Below are positions 1 to 5,365 of a stretch of DNA of 7,452 bases, one piece after another. The stretch spans positions 1 to 7,452 of the forward strand of contig DAOPXW010000078.1 in NCBI GenBank assembly GCA_035352555.1, given 5' to 3'. A model generated the notes under the pieces. It had not been told where the DNA came from and searched no databases. It was given only the letters and a program-made list of their open reading frames with translations. Position 1 is the stretch's first letter. Every line of letters begins with the position of its first letter. A program made the position numbers and the translations under genes. The stretch comes from UBA2922 sp035352555. GTDB taxonomy: Bacteria > Bacillota > Clostridia > Oscillospirales > Oscillospiraceae.

Positions 1-129
1 TTTTTCGCTGATCTGGACCCGCAGGCTTACCGGAATGGAGATGCCGGCGGCGGCACCCAGAACCAATGCGGAAAGGAGAATGAGAACAAAGGTGCGTTTA
101 TAGTCTCTGCCAAGAATCCGGTCTCTCAT
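1..129 (-). CDS. 5' end of an unidentified membrane-anchored protein (partial)
   Basis: Only the first 43 codons are present; the frame is open to the window edge. The ATG at 129-127 has an excellent Shine-Dalgarno (AAGGAGG at 145-139, 9-nt spacing), which makes this a real gene start although it is too short to stand out as an ORF. The peptide begins MRDRILGRDYKR, followed by a hydrophobic stretch (about residues 14-35) rich in L, V, A and G, then a polar segment. This looks like a basic cytoplasmic tail and one membrane segment or uncleaved signal anchor. It lies 98 bp downstream of the response regulator on the same strand and has its own promoter region at 168-222 with regulator-like repeats, so it is probably a target of the adjacent two-component system. 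The family cannot be named from 43 residues. A sensor-associated membrane protein, transporter subunit or secreted-domain protein are all possible. Confidence 0.72.
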   Translation of the reverse strand, partial: MRDRILGRDYKRTFVLILLSALVLGAAAGISIPVSLRVQISEK

Positions 130-167
130 CTTTCTGACCCTCCTTGCCGGCTAATCCTTCCAGGCTC

Positions 168-222
168 AGAATAAGGGGCCGGAATAAACAGCCGATAAAG
201 AAAAGTTAAACGATTGTTAAAA
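168..222 (-). promoter_or_regulatory. Predicted response-regulator box array and promoter of the gene at 1-129
   Basis: Read on the minus strand there are four half-sites at exact 11-bp steps: TTTTAAC (222-216), GTTTAAC (211-205), CTTTATC (200-194) and GTTTATT (189-183). A GC-rich 9-nt spacer, CCGGCCCCT, follows, then a -10-like TATTCT (173-168). No good -35 hexamer is visible; the array covers the -35 position, as expected of a promoter activated by an OmpR/PhoB-type regulator bound head-to-tail. Direct repeats with an 11-bp period are the known operator form for this family (PhoB, PhoP, CiaR). That the adjacent regulator binds here is inference. It is supported by near-identical arrays at 2102-2145 and 2161-2215. 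Confidence 0.6.
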
Positions 223-227
223 TATTT

Positions 228-917
228 TCAGGGCTTGAAGCGGTACCCCGCGCCCCACACCGTCTGGATGTGCTGGGGGTTGGAGGGGTCGGCCTCGATC
301 TTCTCGCGCAGGCGGTTGACGTGTACCGCCACGGTCACGTTGTCGCCCATGGATTCCAGCCCCCAGATCAGCTCGTAAAGATCTTCCCGGGAGAACACCT
401 GATTGGGGTGGCGCGCCAGAAACAGCAGCAGTTCGTATTCCTTGTTTTTCAGCTGGAGCTCCTCGTCCCCGTCGAACACGCGGCGGGCGTCGGTGTCGAT
501 GCGCAGCGTGCCGGCGGTTACCTCGCCGGCCGGGGGCGCTTCCGCGGCCTTCAGCCGCTTGTACTGGGCCAGATTGGCCTTGACCCGCGCCACCAGCACA
601 CTGGGGGAGAAGGGCTTTTCCACATAGTCGTCCGCGCCGTAGCCCAGCCCGCGGATCTTGTCCACATCCTCCGACCGGGCCGTGACCAGCAGGATGGGGA
701 TGTCCGAGGCCTCCCGCAGGCGGCGGCAGACGGAAAAACCGTCCAGCCCCGGCAGCATCAGATCCAGCAGCACCAGATCAATCCCGCCTTCCAGCGCCAG
801 GGCCAGACCGGTCTCGCCATCGGCGGCCACCACGGCGTCAAAGCCGCTGAGCTCCAGATAATCCCGCTCGATGTCCGCGATGGCGGGATCGTCCTCAATA
901 ATCAGAATCTTGCCCAT
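228..917 (-). CDS. OmpR/PhoB-family response regulator
   Basis: This 229-residue DNA-binding response regulator has the usual family length. The N-terminal receiver domain (about 1-115) has the acidic pocket E8/D9/D10, the phospho-acceptor D52 in LLDLMLPGLDG, the switch residues T79 and Y98, and K101 in the EKPF motif. A linker of about 20 residues leads to a winged-helix domain (about 134-229) with the recognition-helix region VTVAVHVNRLREKIE (194-208) and the terminal wing motif GYRF (224-227). The ATG at 917-915 is preceded by AAAGGAG with 6-nt spacing. The gene overlaps the end of the upstream kinase gene by 23 bp, so the two are translationally linked and almost certainly form a cognate pair. 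It would bind DNA as a head-to-tail dimer, and candidate sites with 11-bp period lie at both ends of the operon. It looks VanR-like, but the signal and regulon name cannot be assigned. Confidence 0.96.
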   Translation of the reverse strand: MGKILIIEDDPAIADIERDYLELSGFDAVVAADGETGLALALEGGIDLVLLDLMLPGLDGFSVCRRLREASDIPILLVTARSEDVDKIRGLGYGADDYVEKPFSPSVLVARVKANLAQYKRLKAAEAPPAGEVTAGTLRIDTDARRVFDGDEELQLKNKEYELLLFLARHPNQVFSREDLYELIWGLESMGDNVTVAVHVNRLREKIEADPSNPQHIQTVWGAGYRFKP

Positions 918-2064
918 CCGCTTCTCCTTTCGCCGCCGGCAGGGTCAGCACCACGGCCAGCCCGCCCAGTCTTCCGTTCTCCGCCCAGACCTTTCCGCCC
1001 ATGCGCTCCGCCGCCCCGCGGACGATGGACAGGCCCAGTCCGCTGCCGCCGGAGGGATTTTTGCGGGCGGGATCGGCGCGGTAAAACGCGTCGAACAGCT
1101 TGCCCAGCTTTTCCGCGTCCACGCCGGGGCCGTCGTCGTCAAAGCGGAGCTCCACCGCTTCCCCCGCCGTGCGGGAGGAGATATCCACATGGGCCGTGGG
1201 GCCCACGCGGTATTTGCGGCTGTTTTCCAGAATGTTCAGGACGATGCGCTCCAACAGCGCCCGGTCCGCCTCCACAGCCTCGCCGCCCAGTCCGGCCAGC
1301 GAGACGGAGAGACTCTGCGGCGCGGTCTCCTTGACGATGCGGCCGATCTCCGCCCGCAGCTCCACCCGCTGGGGATGCAGCGGGTATTCGGCCATCTCCA
1401 TCTTGGAGAAGGCGAACAGCTGCTCCACCATGGTCTCGATCTCGGCTTCCTTGTCGCGAATGATGCGCAGATACTTCTGCCGGGCCTCGGGGGTCTTTAC
1501 GGCGTCCTCCATCAGGACCTCCGTATAGGCCCGGATGGACGTGAGCGGGCTTTTCAGATCGTGGGAGATGCCCGCGAACATTTCCCGCCGCCGCTGCTGC
1601 TCCTCCTGGGTGCGCTCCATGGAATCCCGGAGATGGTCGGCCATGAGGTTCACCGCCGCGCAGGCGGGCAGAAATTCGTCCGGCTCCGTATGAATAATGG
1701 GGGTGTCCAGATCACCCTCGCTGATACGCTCGATCCCGGCCACCAGCTTGTCCATGGGTTCGGTGATGTGACGGGTGATGTGGCGGGTGAGGTATTTGTC
1801 CGCGATGTACACGCTCACCGCCACCGTGACCGTGAGAATGCCCATCAGCACCCACAGCGCGAGACCAAAATCGGCGAAGGTGCCTTCAAACTGATCGGCG
1901 ACGAAATGCAGCTCTTCCAGAGTCAGACCCAGCTTGGGCAGATAGACGGTCTCCGTGAGGTAGATGAACAGACCCAGACCGCCGATCACCACAAGAAAGG
2001 CCACCAGCACCGGCGCCAGGATCATCACCACATTGGCGCGGGCCAGGCGTTTTTTGATCGTCAT
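895..2064 (-). CDS. Membrane sensor histidine kinase (HAMP, HisKA, HATPase_c)
   Basis: This 389-residue sensor kinase is partner to the regulator at 228-917. Membrane segments lie at about 12-36 and 66-87, enclosing a short extracellular loop of about 30 residues, so there is little room for a classical ligand-binding domain. A HAMP-type linker (about 88-141) follows, then the dimerisation/phosphotransfer domain with H168 in ISHDLKSPLTSIRAY. The catalytic ATP-binding domain has the N box with N277 and N281, the G1 box DDGPG (310-314), the F box LFDAFYR (323-329) and the G2 box GGSGLGL (339-345). All catalytic motifs are intact. I chose the ATG at 2064-2062, giving MTIKKRL; a GGGGG-containing Shine-Dalgarno-like stretch lies about 10 nt upstream. 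A longer reading from a TTG at 2136 would run through the predicted promoter. The kinase gene precedes the regulator gene, the reverse of the common order in this family. The segment TRHITRHIT (93-101) at the TM2-HAMP junction is a tandem duplication. Confidence 0.95.
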   Translation of the reverse strand: MTIKKRLARANVVMILAPVLVAFLVVIGGLGLFIYLTETVYLPKLGLTLEELHFVADQFEGTFADFGLALWVLMGILTVTVAVSVYIADKYLTRHITRHITEPMDKLVAGIERISEGDLDTPIIHTEPDEFLPACAAVNLMADHLRDSMERTQEEQQRRREMFAGISHDLKSPLTSIRAYTEVLMEDAVKTPEARQKYLRIIRDKEAEIETMVEQLFAFSKMEMAEYPLHPQRVELRAEIGRIVKETAPQSLSVSLAGLGGEAVEADRALLERIVLNILENSRKYRVGPTAHVDISSRTAGEAVELRFDDDGPGVDAEKLGKLFDAFYRADPARKNPSGGSGLGLSIVRGAAERMGGKVWAENGRLGGLAVVLTLPAAKGEADGQDSDY

Positions 2065-2101
2065 GGGGTCAAGCCCCCTTTCTGTCAGCTTCTTACATAT
2101 A

Positions 2102-2145
2102 AATATACAGGGCGCGGTTGGAAAATGGTTAAACAAAATATAAAC
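2102..2145 (-). promoter_or_regulatory. Predicted autoregulated promoter of the kinase-regulator operon
   Basis: Minus-strand half-sites at 11-bp steps are GTTTATA (2145-2139), GTTTAAC (2134-2128) and a degenerate TTCCAAC (2123-2117). A GC-rich 9-nt spacer, CGCGCCCTG, leads to a good -10 hexamer TATATT (2107-2102). Transcription would start near 2095, giving a leader of about 30 nt before the kinase ATG. The layout, including the 9-nt gap to the -10, matches 168-222 and 2161-2215. The third half-site is weak (4 of 7 positions) and is called mainly from its phase. An alternative sigma-A reading uses TTTCCA as -35 and TATATG (2101-2096) as -10, spaced 17 nt. Confidence 0.55.
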
Positions 2146-2160
2146 TGTGAGGCGGCAGGA

Positions 2161-2215
2161 TTTTAAATTTTGTTTACCCTTTCTTTATTGTGGGTTTAAC
2201 CGGAGCCGGTAAAGT
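2161..2215 (+). promoter_or_regulatory. Predicted response-regulator box array and promoter of the PepSY-like gene
   Basis: Plus-strand half-sites at exact 11-bp steps are TTTTAAA (2161-2167), GTTTACC (2172-2178), CTTTATT (2183-2189) and GTTTAAC (2194-2200). The 9-nt spacer CGGAGCCGG is followed by TAAAGT (2210-2215), a modest -10 match (4 of 6). TGATAC (2215-2220) is an alternative -10. The order of half-site types resembles the array at 168-222. The end of the array also forms an imperfect dyad, TTTAACCGG/CCGGTAAA (2195-2213), which could be a second operator or coincidence. The array lies back-to-back with the kinase promoter, so one regulator could serve both directions. Confidence 0.55.
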
Positions 2216-2221
2216 GATACC

Positions 2222-2302
2222 AGACAAAAGGAAATGAACTTATCCACAAACACAATAACATACAAACAAAACAATAACACCTATTTATAAGGAGGAACTG
2301 TC
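2222..2302 (+). promoter_or_regulatory. G-free A/C-rich 5' leader with strong ribosome binding site
   Basis: The predicted untranslated leader of the small gene contains no G from 2237 to 2290 (54 nt) and consists mostly of A and C. It carries a 9-nt direct repeat, ACAATAACA (2252-2260 and 2271-2279), and a perfect DnaA-box 9-mer, TTATCCACA (2240-2248). It ends in AAGGAGG (2289-2295), 7 nt before the ATG, which fixes the start of the next gene. Such a leader cannot form strong hairpins and should leave the ribosome site open, suggesting efficient translation; that last step is inference. Confidence 0.5.
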
Positions 2303-2623
2303 ATGAAGAACAATATCCGCATTTTTTATAGAGGCGATACCCTGAACGAGAGCGCCAACGCCCGGCGCGAGGCCGCCAAGGCCGCCGCCATCCAGGCCGC
2401 CGTGGATTACGCCGGCTTCGATATGGACGCCGTGATCGTGGACCGCGTGGAGCTCACCGGCAGCCTGTGCAGGGTGGATTTCCGCTACATCCGCTACGAG
2501 GCCGCCAGTTACCGCAGGTGCGGCATGGGCTGGTGCAGCTATGTGGATGTGGACACCGGCGAGGTTTTGGGCTTCGCGGGCAGCACCGAGCGGGCCAGCG
2601 TGGACATGGAAGAACCGGCCTGA
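2303..2623 (+). CDS. Small PepSY-like hypothetical protein
   Basis: This 106-residue protein has no signal peptide or membrane segment. The ATG follows an ideal AAGGAGG, and third-position GC is high like its neighbours, so it is a genuine gene. The pattern resembles a PepSY domain: an Ala-rich helix (about 22-36, EAAKAAAIQAAVDYAGF), strands containing VDRVELTGSLCRVDFRYI (46-63), and then YVDVDTGEVLGF (80-91), close to the typical PepSY ending in which an aromatic/valine strand leads to D-x-x-T-G-E-V-L. This is recognition by eye, not a database match, and a different small alpha/beta fold is possible. PepSY domains are usually exported or membrane-linked and often accompany two-component systems and proteases; a cytosolic version is less usual. 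Cysteines are C56, C73 and C78, the last two as C-x4-C. The gene is divergent from the kinase operon and shares its operator type, so it is probably a target or modulator of that system. Its biochemical role is unknown. Confidence 0.8.
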   Translation: MKNNIRIFYRGDTLNESANARREAAKAAAIQAAVDYAGFDMDAVIVDRVELTGSLCRVDFRYIRYEAASYRRCGMGWCSYVDVDTGEVLGFAGSTERASVDMEEPA

Positions 2624-2654
2624 GGCCGTCTTCAATAATTTTCCCCTACCCCCC

Positions 2655-2700
2655 AAAAAGCAAGGCATCCCCCATGGATCTCATGGGGGATGCCTTGTTC
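2655..2700. terminator. Intrinsic terminator between converging transcripts
   Basis: A perfect 16-bp inverted repeat, CAAGGCATCCCCCATG (2661-2676) paired with 2682-2697, has a 5-nt loop GATCT. On the minus strand the stem is followed by CTTTTT (2660-2655), a canonical T tract, so it should end the liv operon, whose last stop codon lies 53 bp upstream of the stem. On the plus strand it is followed only by TTCTATCTT, a weaker tract, but the stem is strong enough that it may also stop the transcript of 2303-2623. Confidence 0.88.
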
Positions 2701-2749
2701 TATCTTGCGGCGGGTGACGGGCGCGGCGGGAGCGTTGCCCGAGGAGAGA

Positions 2750-3454
2750 TCACGCGCCGAGATATGCTTTTCGAATGCGCTCGTCTTTTGCCAGCGCGCC
2801 GGCGGAGCCGGACATGGTAATGACGCCGGTTTCCAGAACGTAGGCCCGATCGGCCACGCCCAGCGCCATTTTGGCGTTCTGCTCCACCAGCAGAATGGTG
2901 ATGCCGTCGTCGTGGAGCTGCGTGATGATGCTGAAGATCTCGCCCACCAGAATGGGCGACAGGCCCATGGAGGGCTCGTCCATCAGCAGCATGGTGGGGT
3001 TGGTCATCAGCGCCCGGCCCGTGGCCAGCATCTGCTGCTCGCCGCCGGAGAGCGTGCCCGCCAGCTGGCCGGCGCGTTCCTTCAGCCGGGGAAAGTGGCT
3101 GTAGACCATGTCCACATTTTTTTGGACGGCCGATTTATCCTTGACGGAATAGGCCCCCATATAGAGGTTTTCCAGTACGGTCATTTGGGAAAAGACGTGC
3201 CGCCCCTCCGGCACGTGGGCCAGTCCCTTGCCGATGATCTTGCCCGCGGCGGTGCGGCGCAGGTCGGCGCCGTCCAGTGTGATGGCGCCGGAGGCTACGC
3301 TGAGCAGGCCGGAGATGGCGTGCAGCGTGGTGGTCTTGCCCGCGCCGTTGGCGCCGATAAGGGTGACCAGCTCGCCGTCCGCCACTTCCAGCGACACGCC
3401 CTTCAGCGCGTGTACCGCGCCGTAATTGACATTGAGATCGGATACTTTCAGCAT
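2750..3454 (-). CDS. livF: Branched-chain amino acid ABC importer, ATPase LivF
   Basis: This 234-residue ABC ATPase, the usual LivF length, is one of two nucleotide-binding subunits of a HAAT/Liv importer on the cytoplasmic face of the membrane. It shows Walker A GANGAGKTT (34-42), the LivF-typical VPEGRHVF (81-88) around the Q-loop position, signature LSGGEQ (135-140), Walker B MLLMDEP (155-161) with catalytic E160, and LVEQN (189-193), where Q192 replaces the switch histidine. That replacement is normal for LivF and is not a defect. The C-terminus ends IRKAYLGA, as in the family. The ATG at 3454-3452 is preceded by AAGGAG with 7-nt spacing and begins MLKVSDLNVNYG, the normal family start; a longer reading to 3574 would overlap livG heavily. 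It lies 14 bp after livG and is the last gene of the operon before the terminator. Confidence 0.96.
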   Translation of the reverse strand: MLKVSDLNVNYGAVHALKGVSLEVADGELVTLIGANGAGKTTTLHAISGLLSVASGAITLDGADLRRTAAGKIIGKGLAHVPEGRHVFSQMTVLENLYMGAYSVKDKSAVQKNVDMVYSHFPRLKERAGQLAGTLSGGEQQMLATGRALMTNPTMLLMDEPSMGLSPILVGEIFSIITQLHDDGITILLVEQNAKMALGVADRAYVLETGVITMSGSAGALAKDERIRKAYLGA

Positions 3455-3468
3455 GACACTACTCCTTT

Positions 3469-4242
3469 TCAACTGCCCAGATAGGCCTTGATGACCTCGG
3501 GATTCACGGCGATCTCCTCCGGAAGCCCCGCGGCGATAGTCTGGCCGAAGTTGATAACCTGGATGCGCTGACACACGTTCATAACAAGGCTCATATCATG
3601 CTCGATAAGGAGAATCGCAATGCCGAAGCGGTCGCGGATGATGTTGATGCACGCCAGAAGCTCCGCCGTTTCGGTGGGGTTCATGCCCGCCGCCGGTTCG
3701 TCCAGCAGCAGAAGCTTCATGTCCGTTGCCAGCGCCCGGGCGATCTCCAGCTTGCGCTGCTGGCCGTAGGGCAGGGCGGAGGCCAGAGCGTCGGCCTTGT
3801 CCGCCAGACCGAAGATGCCCAGAAGTTCCATGGCCCGGCCGTCGATGGCCCGTTCCGTTTTCCAGAACCTCGGCGTGCGGAATACCGACGCGCCCAAACC
3901 GTAGTTGATATCCTTGGTAAAGGCCACCTTCACGTTGTCGATGACCGACATCTGGCTGAAAAGACGAATGTTCTGGAAAGTGCGGGCAATACCGGCGGCG
4001 ACCACTTCGTGGGTGCGCATGCCGTTGATCAGCCTGCCGCAGAGGCGGATTTCGCCCTCCGTCGGCTTATACACGCCGGTGAGGAGGTTAAACACGGTGG
4101 TTTTGCCCGCGCCGTTGGGGCCGATGAGCCCGACCAGCTCGCCCGGGGCGATCTCCAGATTGAAATCGCCGACGGCTTTCAGACCGCCGAAGGAGATGCC
4201 CAGATGTTCCGCTTCAAGGACCGGGGAGGTCTCGTTACTCAT
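3469..4242 (-). CDS. livG: Branched-chain amino acid ABC importer, ATPase LivG
   Basis: This 257-residue ABC ATPase is the partner of LivF. It shows Walker A GPNGAGKTT (41-49), Q-loop Q90 in ARTFQNIRLF, the Liv-type signature region LPYGQQRKLEIARAL (157-171) in place of LSGGQ, Walker B ending LLLLDEP (177-183) with E182, and switch histidine H215 in LLIEHD. The C-terminal segment (about 234-257), ending PEVIKAYLGS, matches the short tail specific to branched-chain amino acid ATPases. The ATG at 4242-4240 overlaps the livM stop by 8 bp (ATGAGTAA) and follows AAAGGAGGTGA, a near-perfect ribosome site, so translation is coupled to livM. In the assembled importer LivG and LivF form the ATP-hydrolysing pair; with an intact H215 and Q90, LivG is the more canonical half. 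Confidence 0.97.
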   Translation of the reverse strand: MSNETSPVLEAEHLGISFGGLKAVGDFNLEIAPGELVGLIGPNGAGKTTVFNLLTGVYKPTEGEIRLCGRLINGMRTHEVVAAGIARTFQNIRLFSQMSVIDNVKVAFTKDINYGLGASVFRTPRFWKTERAIDGRAMELLGIFGLADKADALASALPYGQQRKLEIARALATDMKLLLLDEPAAGMNPTETAELLACINIIRDRFGIAILLIEHDMSLVMNVCQRIQVINFGQTIAAGLPEEIAVNPEVIKAYLGS

Positions 4243-5365
4243 TGTCCGTCACCTCCTTTGCCGCGGCGGCGGTTCTGCGCTTTGAAAACAGGCGCTTCAA
4301 GGAATTGTAAAGCGAGAATTCATAGGTGCCGAAAATGCCGTGGGGGCGGAAGATAATCACGATGACCATGACGATGGAATACACAAGCATGGGGTAAGCG
4401 AACAGCTGCCTGAGAAACACCGGCAGCACCGCGACCCATTTGCCGTTTTTGATGGTGTAGTTCAGAAGATACAGCAGGACTGCCGCGACGGAGGAGCCGG
4501 TGAGCGAGCCCATGCCGCCGATGACCACCATGACGACAATGAAGGTGGAATTGAGGATGGAGCTGGAGGTAAAGTTAAAGGACGCCGTGGAAAGCGTGCT
4601 GCTGCACATGGCGAAGATGGCGCCCGCGATGCCCGCGAAGAATGCGCCCACCACGAAGGTCAGCACCTTGAAATGGGAGACGTTGACGCCCGAGGCCGCG
4701 GCGGCGATCTCGTTGTCCCGGATGGCGGTGATGGCCCGGCCGTACTTGGAGCGGACGAACATATACATCATGATTACCGATAGGATGGTCAGCGCCACCG
4801 GCAGCCACAGCCAGGTGATGAGCTGGCCGGCCACAAAGCCGAGGCCGTTGGCGTACAGCGCCGAGGCCGCGGAGCCTTTGGAGAGGCCATCCATGCCGCA
4901 GAAGGGCAGGTTGTTGATGATATTCACGATGATGAGGCCGAAGCCCAGGGTGATGATGGCCAGATAGTCGCCCTTCATGCGCAGGGCCGGGATGCCCACC
5001 AGAACACCCACCAGCGCGGCAAGGATGCCGGCGGCGACGATGCAGATCAGCAGCACCAGCAGGAAAGCGCCCCCACCCTTGTCTGTGTAGAAGCCTGCCC
5101 GCTGAAACGCCAGCGAGATCAGGGCCGCCGTATACGCGCCCACGGCCATGAAGCCGCAGTGGCCCAGCGACAGCTGGCCCAGAAAGCCGATGACCAGATT
5201 GAGCGAGCAGGAAAGGATGATGAAATAGCACAGCTGCCACACGATGGTGACGCCCTTCACCGTGGCCCCGAAATCCGGCGCCATGACCGAGACGGCTATT
5301 ACCGCGGCGGATAGAACGGCATTGAGGAGATATCCGCCGGTTTTTTTCGCAGTTCTTGTCTTCAT
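4235..5365 (-). CDS. livM: Branched-chain amino acid ABC importer, permease LivM
   Basis: This 376-residue integral membrane permease is one half of the Liv channel. Family motifs are SLGHCGFMAVGAY (66-78), RMKGDYLAIITLG (129-141), the cytoplasmic coupling loop SKYGRAITAIRDNEIAAAASG (split at 206-226) and GGMGSLTGS (283-291), with FRPHGIFG near the C-terminus. About ten hydrophobic segments are visible, starting near residue 13. The length is within the LivM range; a basic tail (LKRLFSKRR) ends the protein in the cytoplasm. The ATG at 5365-5363 overlaps the livH stop as ATGA, which indicates translational coupling and fixes the start. It pairs with LivH in the membrane and contacts LivG/LivF through the coupling loop. 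Confidence 0.96.
   Translation of the reverse strand: MKTRTAKKTGGYLLNAVLSAAVIAVSVMAPDFGATVKGVTIVWQLCYFIILSCSLNLVIGFLGQLSLGHCGFMAVGAYTAALISLAFQRAGFYTDKGGGAFLLVLLICIVAAGILAALVGVLVGIPALRMKGDYLAIITLGFGLIIVNIINNLPFCGMDGLSKGSAASALYANGLGFVAGQLITWLWLPVALTILSVIMMYMFVRSKYGRAITAIRDNEIAAAASGVNVSHFKVLTFVVGAFFAGIAGAIFAMCSSTLSTASFNFTSSSILNSTFIVVMVVIGGMGSLTGSSVAAVLLYLLNYTIKNGKWVAVLPVFLRQLFAYPMLVYSIVMVIVIIFRPHGIFGTYEFSLYNSLKRLFSKRRTAAAAKEVTDNE

Noticed and set aside
2065..2136. N-terminal extension of the kinase from a TTG at 2136
   Set aside because: It would place coding sequence across the predicted -10 and half-sites, lacks a good ribosome site, and the MTIKKRL start immediately before the first membrane segment fits the family.
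270..2166. Long plus-strand open frames opposite the regulator and kinase genes
   Set aside because: They are antisense shadows of high-GC coding DNA: compositionally odd (Arg/His/Gln/Gly/Pro-rich), with no recognisable motifs and no ribosome sites, while the minus strand encodes complete domain sets.
2660..2698. The hairpin as an attachment site, transposon end or riboswitch
   Set aside because: A perfect 16-bp stem with T tract between the 3' ends of converging genes is fully explained as a terminator; there is no integrase, transposase or regulated downstream gene.
2285..2820. Overlapping open frames on both strands around the small gene and terminator
   Set aside because: The minus-strand frame 2285-2668 and plus-strand frame 2467-2820 run through the leader or the terminator hairpin and lack ribosome sites. 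The 2303 frame has the ideal site and a coherent protein.
3455..3574. N-terminal extension of LivF to 3574
   Set aside because: It overlaps the livG coding region by about 100 bp, the extra residues have no family similarity, and MLKVSDLNVNYG with its AAGGAG site is the normal LivF start.
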